Source: Hydractinia symbiolongicarpus (taxonomy: Eukaryota; Cnidaria; Hydrozoa; Anthoathecata; Hydractiniidae). From it: 64,000 nucleotides of DNA. Shown here piece by piece: positions 52,806 to 62,655 of the stretch. The DNA is taken from positions 14,484,501-14,548,500 of the forward strand of contig NC_079886.1 of assembly GCF_029227915.1 (NCBI RefSeq), in the 5' to 3' direction. A program made the position numbers and the translations under genes. Each line of letters begins with the position of its first letter. Positions within the stretch are counted from its first letter, which is position 1. The notes beneath the pieces were generated by a model. The model was given only the letters and a program-made list of their open reading frames with translations, made no database searches and was not told the DNA's origin.

Positions 52806-53500
52806 CTAAATAAGCTGTCCCTTAGCTATCTTACAAGAATTATTCCTGTAGTGCAACCGTCTCGCTACTTCATCAAGCGATGGAGCATCCCCATTTTCTC
52901 GATACCTGAGCGGCACCTTGTGATCAATGTGCCACTCTTCATGGTCATCCCATGTCATACCCTAAACAAATTGAGCTTCGATGTGAGCTCGCAGCGTGGC
53001 CATTTCGCACCCGATATACTCCCGGGAACTGAACTCCTTGTTTCCCTCAGGGCGCTGCGGGTTCGGCCGCGTACAACGGAAGCGAGATGGCCGGCAGGAT
53101 CATGAATTTTACAGGTGGATCTCAGTTTTCCATGGTCGCAGATACTTCCACCCTTACAGTCTTTGCAGGTGGATCTCACCCTTTCATGCTTGCAGATGCC
53201 TCCGCCTCCACCTCCACAGTCCTTACAGTAGGATCTCACCCTTTCATGCTTGCAGATGCCTCCACCTCCACAATCTTTGCATTGGGATCTCTGTCTATCA
53301 TGTGGGGATATACTTTCACCTCCACAATCTTTGCAGTAGGATCTTTGCCTACCATATTCGCTGCATTTGTTTCGTTCATATGACGCCTTCTTACTATCGA
53401 TGCATTTAATGCACATTTTCGTCCGTTGTCCATTGTTGATCTTGAAATTGTCCAAAGATAAAAAGCGATTGCAGTTTGAACATTTCTTGCTCTCTTCCAT
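52806..53500 (-). pseudogene. Zinc-repeat/HNH-type protein (copy C)
   Basis: It starts MEESKKCSNCNRFLSLDNFK at 53500 with a second CxxC (CIKCID). Cys/His repeats of about 19-22 residues follow (CKDCGGGGICKHERVRSYC type, some with extra Gly), then GHLASVVRGRTRSAL. A shift near 53045 and a stop near 52962 precede the HNH core WHIDHKVPLRY and RLHYRNN, ending at 52806-52808. The repeat number and spacers vary between copies. It lies downstream of the MCP on the same strand, as in copy B. Confidence 0.66.
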
Positions 53501-53550
53501 CATTTTTTGGTAAACCTCTGGCTTACCAAAACTAGCTTCGTTGGACTCTT

Positions 53551-54752
53551 CTAGTATTCCACACTGTGAAATCTGCCATCCAAAATATTCAGCTGCACAT
53601 CTTGGAGCAAGTACACGTAGCACTTGATATCCCCAGTTCCGTCTGCTTTCTTGGTCTTATGCAAGGTGATCCCATCGCTAAGTCCTTGCAAAGGCCTGCC
53701 AGAACCATGTAGGCTGTGATCTGGTGTCGCTCTGAAGTCGACAAATAACGCGTATCTTTCACTGAAGAACTGCCCAATGGTCATTTTGCTATTCACATCC
53801 TTGACTTGTTCGAGATGATCTTTCGGCAACACCGCGTGCGAATAAAGTTCATTCGGCTCACCCTCGACAGTGATCGTGATTTTCTCGATCTTGGGGTTGT
53901 AGAACTGTTCGTTGGCACCGGCGTAAGCCTTGACTTTCCCCGGATCTACAAAGAGTAGCAAGACACCCTTCAGAGACTTGGCAGGAGTATCGATCTGGAG
54001 GTTGTAGGAGGTATCGTTTTTTTCATGGTCACCACGATATCATGACATCATAGCACTGCTAAGCCCCTCATTTGTCACTTTATCAAACTTGAGCGCGATA
54101 TTGGTAATTTTATAACCAGTATCAGCTGCCTTAGCTGCCGTGCTTCCAGAAGCCGCCGTACCAGCATCTTTGATGACTTGGTCATAGGGTGCGAAGTGCA
54201 GTAGGAACTGCAGCCTATCGTGTAAGCCTGCTTGATAGAAGGGCAAGTCTCTAGTGAGTTCAAAAAATTTGCCGATAGGGATGGCAAAAGTATTACCATA
54301 CGCTGCCACGATCGCCTTTTCTTCATCATTTCCTACATGGTCACTAGCTTTTACTTGCAGAGCTCTGATGGTACCATTGTTGGGATTTATGCCCTCAAGA
54401 ATCAAGTTGTTGTCGCGCTCAAACTTTGGGATCCACAGGTCCCGATAAACTGCGAGAACATTAAAATCGCTGATGTTCTGGATTTCATTCCCGTTGAGTG
54501 TTATACGAAGGTTCTTAACTAGGGCCTTCCGATATTCGAAACGATCGTGCGTTTCGTGTTAGTCCCCGTTAGCTCCAGGTCAAAGAGGAGTTTTAGGGAA
54601 CTGGGGAAAATTAAATCATTCTGTCCCAAATTGGGTATGTCTATGTACAAGTCTTCCTCTTGGTTGATCGTACTGGGGTTGTGTCAGACCTTGACACGCT
54701 GTTTCTTCCCCTTCATTGCCAGCATAGTCTTTAGTTCCTTCGTTCCGTACAT
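53551..54752 (-). pseudogene. mcp: Polinton major capsid protein (copy C)
   Basis: The start is the ATG complementary to 54750-54752, overlapped by AATAAA. Motifs, in several frames, are DIPNLGQNDLIFPSS, LLFDLELTGTN, RDLWIPKFERDN, ILEGINPNNGTIRALQVKAS, AAYGNTFAIPIGKFF, RDLPFYQAGLHDRLQFLLHF, GVLLLFVDPGKVKAYAG and HGSGRPLQGLSDGITLH. Breaks: a stop near 54690, shifts near 54525 and 54500, and a stop or shift near 54035 after SAMMS. The region 54405-54040 and the C-terminal frame (53961-53551) are open. A five-residue gap occurs after HLEQ relative to A and B. Confidence 0.84.
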
Positions 54753-54782
54753 TTATTAGTAGGCAATTACGGCTTGAATAAA

Positions 54783-55794
54783 TAAGGAGCCGAAGCTAGA
54801 TGCGATACCATACGACTGGCTGGTTATTGTCCAGCTTTTTTTCGATGATATAAGACTCACAAGGGAAGATAATGGTGAATTTAGAATTATTGGATCGACG
54901 CTGCTGAGGATGCTACGCCCCAAGAATCGCTTGGGGCTTATGGGGTTCGAAGACTATATTACACCTATCGCGCCAACGGCCGGGAGGCTTTTGAACGATG
55001 TGGAGCTGATCATGGCAAATGATGACACTATCGAGATTGAACCGCTGCTTGGGAAAGTACTCGACGATACGGAGAGTTTGATGAATACTTCGTTTGGAGG
55101 AGGCGAGATCTTCACGGATCGCGAGAGAAGGGGACTCGACCAAGGGATTCGAACGATCCGCGGCCAGCTGAGGATGTTGCAAAGTAAGATACTTGTTAGA
55201 GATGAGCAAATCAAAAGTCTCGAGGACAAAAAGAAGACAAACCCTGGTGCAACCAAGGAACAAATAGACATTTGGAACAAAGAGTTAAAGAAACTGCGGG
55301 ATGAGAAGAAAGCCCTACGAGAGCAACAAAGCCTATTTTCCTCCGAGATTCGGAGCCAGCTGAAGATTATCAAAGAGACTCTAATGAAGATCACTGGGGA
55401 TGATAAAATCTTGGTCGAAAAGCTCAAGATCTTGTTCAAGGAACAAGGCTTGACTATCGCGAGCATCGTTTCTGCTGTTGGTCTACTGGTTTCCACCATC
55501 GTGCTCGCTGTCACTGGAGGAAGTGCAGGCGCCCTAGGAAGTACAGGAGGAAGTGCTGATGACAAGGGGTTTGTGCGGAAGCAGCTTGAAAGACTCGGAA
55601 AATTCCTGAAGTACCTAGCAGGCAAAGCAGGTGCAGCTCATCCTGGCATCATTGGCAGCGTGGTCTTGTTCTTATTCAGAGTTGCAGCGAGAGTCGTCGA
55701 GTTCGCGGCAAGGCACTTGTACATGGCCATGGCTGCTGCTGTAGGTATTATTGTTGCGTATGTGGGTAACAGGAGGAGTAAGGGAAAGAATTGA
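54783..55794 (+). pseudogene. Coiled-coil membrane protein of Polinton (copy C)
   Basis: The main open frame 54910-55794 (294 codons) has LGLMGFEDYITPIAPTAGRL, NTSFGGGEIFTDRERRGLDQ and a long coiled coil (GQLRMLQSKILVRDEQIKSL onward). Then come SAVGLLVSTIVLAVTGGS, GFVRKQLERLGKFLKYLAGK, and C-terminal hydrophobic segments (GIIGSVVLFLFRVAARVVEF; MAMAAAVGIIVAYVG). The N-terminal acidic part seen in copy A is missing or diverged upstream of 54910. The gene is nearly intact over the conserved domain. Confidence 0.7.
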
Positions 55795-55829
55795 TGAAGA
55801 GTCTAGTATGTTGATAAAACACATTAGAC

Positions 55830-56962
55830 CTATTTCTTCATCCAGATGAAAGCGAGGATTAGCCCTACTCCTACCGTAACCAGCGTGGCTTTGGTATCCT
55901 CATGCTGCCCGTGGGCTTCCTTGAGAAGGGGTGCGTCGGACGCATGGCCCGTGATATCACTGCGAGGTGTGGTTTTCTTCGTCTTGATGGTCTGCCTAGG
56001 AGGTGTGGTGAAGGCTGCCTCATGCTTGACAGCATGGCCCATGGCTTTGGTGTTCAGATCTAACTCCAGACCTACACCTATGTTAGAGGGCGCGATTAGA
56101 ACGTTGTTGTTATACCCCACAATCTTTCCAATGCGAAGGTCCATGTTGGAGGGTAGCATGTACACGCTGGACATCACGGCGATTATTACTGGAGTCCGTG
56201 CATACTGGAGCACCTTTTGAAACTCGGTGATGTCTTGACATACGTTTTCCTCACGTTGAACCATGGCCTTGAATATCTGCAGGAGGATCTGTCTAGCCGT
56301 GAAGTTATCGGCGTTAGAGCCTAGGATTGAGGCATTGGCACTCGCTTGGGATCCTAGTAGAAAGACCACGTAAACGCGAATACTCTCGCTAAGCTTCATC
56401 TGGCCCTCCGATGTCAGACCCTGGCTAGCGGGGAAGATAAACTTGGCCCAATCCCCATCAACCTGCGGCCACCATCTACCATTTGTCAACGATGACACCA
56501 GGGCTTTGAATTTATACAAAGCGTTGGGGTCCGCGCCATACTCACAACATAATTGCGCATACCCCGAGGTGGAGTAGGGGTTCTCGTACTGGGAAAAGCC
56601 TCCTTCGTATGGCATAGGTACCTTCATTCTCGCGAGAATACGTCTCATGTGGTAGTACACCTGGAATTTGAAAATGGATTAAACGAGTGGTACGGAGCCA
56701 CTCATGTGATTGGCAGAGATCCCCAACGCCGTTGTCGCGCAATGACAAGCAAAATTCACCTGGATGTTCCAATAGTCCAAGCCTTGCCCCTCCCAATTTA
56801 CACTCACAGGATCGTTCAACAGGTGAACTGTGGGAAGGCCACGGAAATGTGCTGAGTCGTAGACACGTAGAGGTCCTGATGCTCCAAGTTAGTTACACCG
56901 AGAGGCCACTCACCTCTGTTGGACTTGTACTTTGCCTTTGGGTTATACGAGTAAATGCTCAT
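55830..56962 (-). pseudogene. ~400-aa Polinton structural-type protein (copy C)
   Basis: It starts MSIYSYNPKAKYKSNRGEWP at 56962. The first third is broken by an internal deletion near 56822 and shifts. The rest (56660-55830) is one open frame of 276 codons: YHMRRILARMKVPMPYEGGF, YENPYSTSGYAQLCCEYGAD, SIRVYVVFLLGSQASANASI, NMDLRIGKIVGYNNNVLIAP, a Thr/Lys/Pro linker, and a C-terminal hydrophobic segment (VGVGLILAFIWMKK). Same position and orientation as in A and B. Confidence 0.7.
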
Positions 56963-56982
56963 CTTTTCTTTAAAGAAACAAG

Positions 56983-57650
56983 AGACAACTGTATGTCACT
57001 GATATCGAAAAGCCTACAATATTTGAGGACTACCTAGGGCAGGACACGAGGATCGCCCTAAAGTCGATCAGCATTCGACCTACATGGTTGAACCTCTACC
57101 AAGACTGCGATTTTACCATCCGTAAGGTAGGACCTGATCAGACGGTTACTCAAATTGAAATAATGAATGTGTTGTACAAGATCGAGAATTTAGCGAGTAT
57201 CGTCAACAGTCAGGCAGAGGACAAGATTAAGCTGTTTGTTCTGAAAAATGGACTCTGCAGGATCCGTGTCAATGACGGGTACACGGTGGTGATTCATCAA
57301 CAACTGCAAGAGCTCTTGGGTCTACCCTACGATCCCAGTAAAAAATACTATATGAAGGGTGACTACGATTCATTATATAGGACTGACGTATACCAAAGGT
57401 TACGATTTGTTTGCCCTCAGTTAGATGAGGATGACTGCTTGCTGGATGGTAAAAAATCCAAGATACTGGCTATGCTTCCCACCAAAGAACTAAGTGCATG
57501 GGGAGTCATGTTGACGTGGAGTTTTGACACTCCTACATACCTTCCTTTGAAAGGTTCAACAGACAGACTGGAGTTCATGCTGACGGATGAACATCACCAC
57601 GATAAGAACGTTTCGTTCGTTGGAATTACTATATATTTCCTCATAGAAAA
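56983..57650 (+). pseudogene. Candidate penton protein (copy C), stop codon lost
   Basis: One frame reads VTDIEKPTIFEDYLGQDTRI, ALKSISIRPTWLNLYQDCDF, KLFVLKNGLCRIRVNDGYTV, YDPSKKYYMKGDYDSLYRTD, QLDEDDCLLDGKKSKILAML and STDRLEFMLTDEHHHDKNVS. No ATG is found at the usual start. The TAA stop present in A and B is absent, and the frame runs directly into the next gene (MTDITKLYPSLPSAP), so 57088-57750 forms a fused reading frame. This is otherwise the best-preserved penton copy. Confidence 0.65.
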
Positions 57651-57937
57651 AATGACTGACATTACAAAGCTTTACCCGAGCTTACCTTCTGCACCTCCGG
57701 GGAGGTACGGAGGAGGACAGTTCACAAGCCTACAGGCTCGGCAAAGTTGATGAAGTGGAACAATACCTGCGGGCTGAGATTAAAGAGCGTGACAAGCTCG
57801 CTAAAAAGTTCAAAATCCATGATACGTGGGTTAGATACATGGATCACGGGTTACTAGCGGTAAGTGTGATAACTTCCGGCGTTGGTATCGGTAGCATGCT
57901 ATCTGGGATCGGTGTACCATTAGCCGTTGCAGTTGCT
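57651..57937 (+). pseudogene. Glycine-rich hydrophobic-hairpin protein (copy C), truncated
   Basis: Starts MTDITKLYPSLPSAP (read through from the penton frame). After a stop near 57748, the frame from 57755 reads EQYLRAEIKERDKLAKKFKI, DHGLLAVSVITSGVGIGSML and SGIGVPLAVAVAL, then abruptly enters antisense repeat-gene sequence near 57938. The C-terminal half is deleted. Confidence 0.65.
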
Positions 57938-58212
57938 TTGGTACACATCTCTTGGGTTTTGAATTTGTCCGGAATATCCTCGAGCACCCAGGGATCCCTT
58001 CGAATTGCCTCGGTGCACATTTCTCGGGTCTTGAAATGATCCGGTACATACTGGAGCTGCCATAGGTACCTCTGAACGACCATGCTGCACATCTCTTGGG
58101 TCTTGAAATGATCTGCTCTTGGAGTCTCCAGTAAAGCTACGATGTCGGTCTTTCTAAGTCTTGAGTATACACGCTCCCTAGCATATAATGCTTTTACTGT
58201 GTCCCTATCCAT
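57938..58212 (-). pseudogene. FKTQEMC-repeat protein (copy C), 3'-truncated
   Basis: Begins MDRDTVKALYARERVYSRLR at 58212, with the ATG overlapped by AATAAA. The N-terminal part is followed by repeats FKTQEMCSMVVQRY…YVPD, HFKTREMCTEAIRRDPWVL and FKTQEMCTKA. It then fuses to the antisense of the glycine-rich gene. This is the only copy with a preserved N-terminus, showing that the repeats follow a roughly 35-residue leader. Confidence 0.65.
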
Positions 58213-58217
58213 TTATT

Positions 58218-58479
58218 ATATAGATTTTTGATTTCAATCAACAAAATTTCTAGTGCAGTCGTATTTTGAGTAAGGGGATTTCCCTACTCAATTGCGCAAT
58301 CTCTATTTTTGTTGATGGCAGCATTATTCTCGTTAGTCGCTATTGCGCATGCGTTGGATTTTATCGGTTTTCCCGAAATTGTCGGATTATATCGGAATCA
58401 GGATTTCGGGAATTTAGGTAATTTCCCTTGTGTCGTCCGTCGTCGTCGACTGCGCTAGAACGCACATTTTCCCATCTCT
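58218..58479 (-). repeat. Right terminal inverted repeat of Polinton C
   Basis: The complement matches 50990-51296 except for a shorter length (no 47-bp duplication) and scattered differences. It contains GGGGATTTCCC at 58274-58284 and GCGCATGCG at 58345-58353. Confidence 0.9.
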
Positions 58480-60691
58480 ATTCCCAGAATACAATGATGA
58501 ACATGAAGATAAATGTGATAAGCAACAGCCAGTGGTTTTCGCTAGTTGCAGTCAAACTTCAATTATTTTGCCAGCAGATCATGAAATTAGCAGTATGATT
58601 CATAGTTTAAATAAACAACAACGAGACATTTTTGACATGGTCTATGCTTGGGGTAAGAACTATATTAAATATGCTTATAGTGAAAGTGAGAAAGTAATCA
58701 AACCATTAAATATCTTATCTAAGCGGAGGAGCTGACTTTGGAAAAACGTATTTGATCAATACTATATATCTATCTGTTTCTAAGTGCCTCTGTTTTCATA
58801 GTAGTGCTCCTGAAAAAAACAAAGTTTTGCAAATTGCTCCTACTGGCATAGCAGCGATCAATATTGATGGAACAACCATTAATACCGCATTAGGGATTCC
58901 TTTTCAAGCCACCACTCCAGACATAAAAAAACTTAGTGATCAGTTAAAATGCAAGTTAAGAAAAAAATATTCAGAACTACGTCTTATCATAATCGATGAA
59001 ATATCCATGGTATGTAATAATAGGCTATACCATATTCACAAGCCTTTGTGTGATATATTTGGTGTAGCACTTGACAAATTATTTGCTGGCGTGTCTGTTG
59101 TCGTTGTTGTTGGTTTATATCAATTACCACCCATTCAGCAATCTACTGTTTTCAGTCCGTTCAAGAATGACTTACTCAACTTTTGGCACCCCTGCAAAAA
59201 ATTTAATTTTTATGAATTGACTGAAACTATGCGTCAGCAAGGCGATGAGCGGTTTGTGAATTTACTGAATAATGAAGGAATGGAACTTTGGCTGAAGATG
59301 ATCTAGCATTGCTGAAAAAGCGACAGAAAGATGACTGTGAGCTCCCATCAGGCACTGTATTCATTTATGTTTAAAATTCCCTAAAAGATGATTTAAATTC
59401 TTCTAAGCTTGCTGAAAAATCACATTCCGAAATTCGAATACTACTATTGATAAAATTCCTACAGGTATTCCACAAAGTAAATTGGATAAATTGCTGAACT
59501 TAATCAAAGTCAAACTGGTGGTCTTGCACAATGTTTATTCATAAAAAAAGATGCTAGTGATGTTAACGAATAATATCGACATAGATGATCGTTTGATTAA
59601 TGGTCAATTAGGTAAAATTTTCTGCGTTAAGTATGATAAAAGTTGTTCTGTTCAGGTTATTTATGTAAAATTTTTAAATCCCACTGCTGGTACGAAAATG
59701 AGAAGAACTGATCAATATGGTTACGAAAATGCAGTTGTCCCTATCAAAATGATCGAAGCTAGTGTCCCCCTCAGTAACAATCCATCACCATCCATTATGC
59801 GTACACAGTTCCCTTTGATGTTAGCATGGGCCTGTACAGTGCATAAGGTGTAGGGCTCGACTCTTCCTAATGCTGTAATATCATTTGAATTAAAATGGCA
59901 ACGTCAATTCAACCATGGTCAAATTTATGTTGCCTTGAGCCGAGTAAGAAGTCTCGAGAATCTTTTCATTGCTTGTGAAGTAACTCCAGAAGCTGTCACT
60001 TGCAATCAGAATGTGTCTTTGGACTATAATAGACTAAGATCTGAAGCAGCTGTAGCGAATAGATGTTTCCCTCCTGTTTCCATAACTCTAGCTAATATCA
60101 GATCATTTACTAAACATGCACCAGATTTAGTGGGGCATTCTATTTTAATGCAATCCAATGTTGTTTGCTTAACAGAAACTCAATTGTTGCCTGATTACAA
60201 CACTAGTGAATTCCAAGCATTATTTTCTTCACCTATAACCTATCTTTCAATAATCATCAGGAGAAGTACAAGAGTATACCCATTATAAATAATCGTTTCA
60301 CTTCATTGAAAGCACTTGAACACTATGATGCGTATCTTTTGCAGAAATCAAATTTAAAAATTCTGCCCAATGCAACCCTATAAAAATGCTACTTCTTTAC
60401 AAAAGTCATGGAGTCTCCACAGACGAATTTGCTGAACTATTATCATATTTAACTCTTTCTAAGTCACCGCATGTCATTCTTGGTGACTTCAATCTCGATT
60501 ACTTAGATCAACCAGTCAATACTATGATTGAGCAATGTGGCTACATGCAACTTGTACGCGACCCAACTCATATATCTGGTGGTGTCATTGATCATGTCCA
60601 TGTCATGAAACATTATTTTAGTAATCCTTTTATCAACATTATACCATTATACTATTCTGACCACGATGCTGTTTTGGTTTCCTTGTTGTGA
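58480..60691 (+). pseudogene. Helitron/Helentron protein, 3' part (PIF1 helicase, AP-endonuclease)
   Basis: This is the continuation of 47459-50989 after Polinton C. PIF1-family motifs appear in order: LNKQQRDIFDMVYAW, GGADFGKTYLI (motif I, frame from about 58725), APTGIAAINIDGTTINTAL (Ia), LIIIDEISMV (II), QLPPIQ (III, with the preceding Asp changed), and GQIYVALSRVRSLENLFIA (VI, about 59920). An endonuclease/exonuclease/phosphatase domain follows (LTETQL near 60172, ILGDFNLDYL near 60478, YYSDHDAV near 60650). A C-terminal endonuclease domain is typical of Helentron/Helitron2 elements. Stops and shifts occur near 58732, 59306, 59370-59550, 59851 and 60286. Confidence 0.85.
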
Positions 60692-61449
60692 ATTCTTTAA
60701 TTTAATTTCTTTTTTCTTTACTTCAGAATTTCAAACATTCACCTGACTATTTCATGGATTCTGAAATATTTAACTGTAAAAAACTTTGTATTATCATTAA
60801 ACAGTTGGGACATGCACACCATGTGCAGAGTCACACTCACAGACAAAATGGATCATGGAGCCTGTTCATGTACTTAACAGATTGTTTAACAACCATGTTC
60901 TCAAAGCTCCTCACATTGTACTATTCTGATGCTACTGTGCATCTTATATATTAATTCCCTTGCGTGAGTAAAACTGTGAGTCCACGACACGGAAATCACG
61001 GGTCACTTTCTTATGACGTGGCTGTACGCTAAAATTTAACTAAAAAGATTAGAAATGTACTTCATAGAAATCGCACATAAGCTGTAAATATATAACCCGC
61101 TGCTAATAACGATATAAATATATATACCTTTATGCCAAAAAACTCTATGTTAGCATATATATATAGGTATCGCTACATATGAAACGGTATTAGATATTCA
61201 CAAAGCATACGGACTGTTAAATGAAGTTCCCAGCATAAAACAGAAGTTGTGTTTACGAAAAAGATGGCTGTTCTTTTTGAGTATTCTCTGCTCTTTCATT
61301 CAAAATAAATCTTTAAAAAACATTTAAAGAAGAGCATGGTTTTATAAATTAATCATAGCAAGGTTCTGTAAGGTTATTTCATGTTTTATTTTCAGTTTTG
61401 ATTATATTATTGTTGCCAGACATGTTTTATAGCTAGCATCATAAAAAGC

Positions 61450-61451
<2 letters not shown>
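60692..61451. other. Gene-free stretch after the Helitron
   Basis: AT-rich, with a weak hydrophilic open frame (60754-60954) of no recognised family. It probably contains the Helitron 3' end, but no CTRR terminus or hairpin could be assigned with confidence. Confidence 0.35.
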
Positions 61452-61482
<31 letters not shown>

Positions 61483-61486
<4 letters not shown>

Positions 61487-62655
61487 CAATGTGGAGAGCA
61501 ATTGTGAGTGCATATCATATTAACAGGATACCATTACAAAGTTGCAGGATAGTTGCGAAATCCCTTTGCCTCGGCAGCCCAGGGACTCGAACCCGGGATC
61601 GTCGCATCAGATGCACCGCGGGCTCTTATCCACTGAGCCACGTCGTCGGCAAAAGGATTCGTGAGAATCCAGACAACTTTGGTATTTCGGCTAACAAGCC
61701 TTCGTCAGCGGATACCAGAGCCAGTATTGAGCACTGCAGGAACTCTGGGGCAGCTCGAGCTATATATATTCCAATGTGGAGAGCAATTGTGAGTGCATAT
61801 CATATTAACAGGATACCATTACAAAGTTGCAGGATAGTTGCGAAATCCCTTTGCCTCGGCAGCCCAGGGACTCGAACCCGGGATCGTCGCATCAGATGCA
61901 CCGCGGGCTCTTATCCACTGAGCCACGTCGTCGGCAAAAGGATTCGTGAGAATCCAGACAACTTTGGTATTTCGGCTAACAAGCCTTCGTCAGCGGATAC
62001 CAGAGCCAGTATTGAGCACTGCAGGAACTCTGGGGCAGCTCGAGCTATATATATTCCAATGTGGAGAGCAATTGTGAGTGCATATCATATTAACAGGATA
62101 CCATTACAAAGTTGCAGGATAGTTGCGAAATCCCTTTGCCTCGGCAGCCCAGGGACTCGAACCCGGGATCGTCGCATCAGATGCACCGCGGGCTCTTATC
62201 CACTGAGCCACGTCGTCGGCAAAAGGATTCGTGAGAATCCAGACAACTTTGGTATTTCGGCTAACAAGCCTTCGTCAGCGGATACCAGAGCCAGTATTGA
62301 GCACTGCAGGAACTCTGGGGCAGCTCGAGCTATATATATTCCAATGTGGAGAGCAATTGTGAGTGCATATCATATTAACAGGATACCATTACAAAGTTGC
62401 AGGATAGTTGCGAAATCCCTTTGCCTCGGCAGCCCAGGGACTCGAACCCGGGATCGTCGCATCAGATGCACCGCGGGCTCTTATCCACTGAGCCACGTCG
62501 TCGGCAAAAGGATTCGTGAGAATCCAGACAACTTTGGTATTTCGGCTAACAAGCCTTCGTCAGCGGATACCAGAGCCAGTATTGAGCACTGCAGGAACTC
62601 TGGGGCAGCTCGAGCTATATATATTCCAATGTGGAGAGCAATTGTGAGTGCATAT
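61483..62655 (-). repeat. Direct array of a 285-bp tRNA-like unit (4 copies plus start of a fifth)
   Basis: Units start at 61483, 61768, 62053, 62338 and 62623 (partial), each exactly 285 bp and essentially identical. Within each unit, on the reverse strand, a tRNA-like core (first copy about 61573-61649) has an A-box-like TGGCTCAGTGG and a B-box GGTTCGAGTCC. The anticodon-like loop reads CTG, but the acceptor stem does not pair well. This looks like a tRNA-derived SINE monomer amplified in tandem. Confidence 0.85.

Larger units (their letters stand above)
50990..58479. mobile_element. Polinton copy C (7.49 kb, deleted) inserted in the Helitron
   Basis: Terminal inverted repeats start AGAGATGGGAAAATG at 50990 and end with the complement at 58479. 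Outside lie catccc (left) and attccc (right), a 6-bp duplication with two differences. AG…CT termini and 6-bp duplications are as known for Polintons. Inside are HNH-, MCP-, coiled-coil membrane protein+, ~400-aa protein-, penton+, truncated glycine-rich protein+ and FKTQEMC repeats-. Polymerase, integrase and ATPase are absent, so the copy was non-autonomous or has been deleted. The flanking Helitron frames continue on both sides. Confidence 0.88.

Noticed and set aside
61573-61649. Functional tRNA genes in the 285-bp units
   Set aside because: A and B boxes and an anticodon-like loop are present, but the acceptor stem pairs poorly and the unit repeats seven times; a tRNA-derived repeat fits better.
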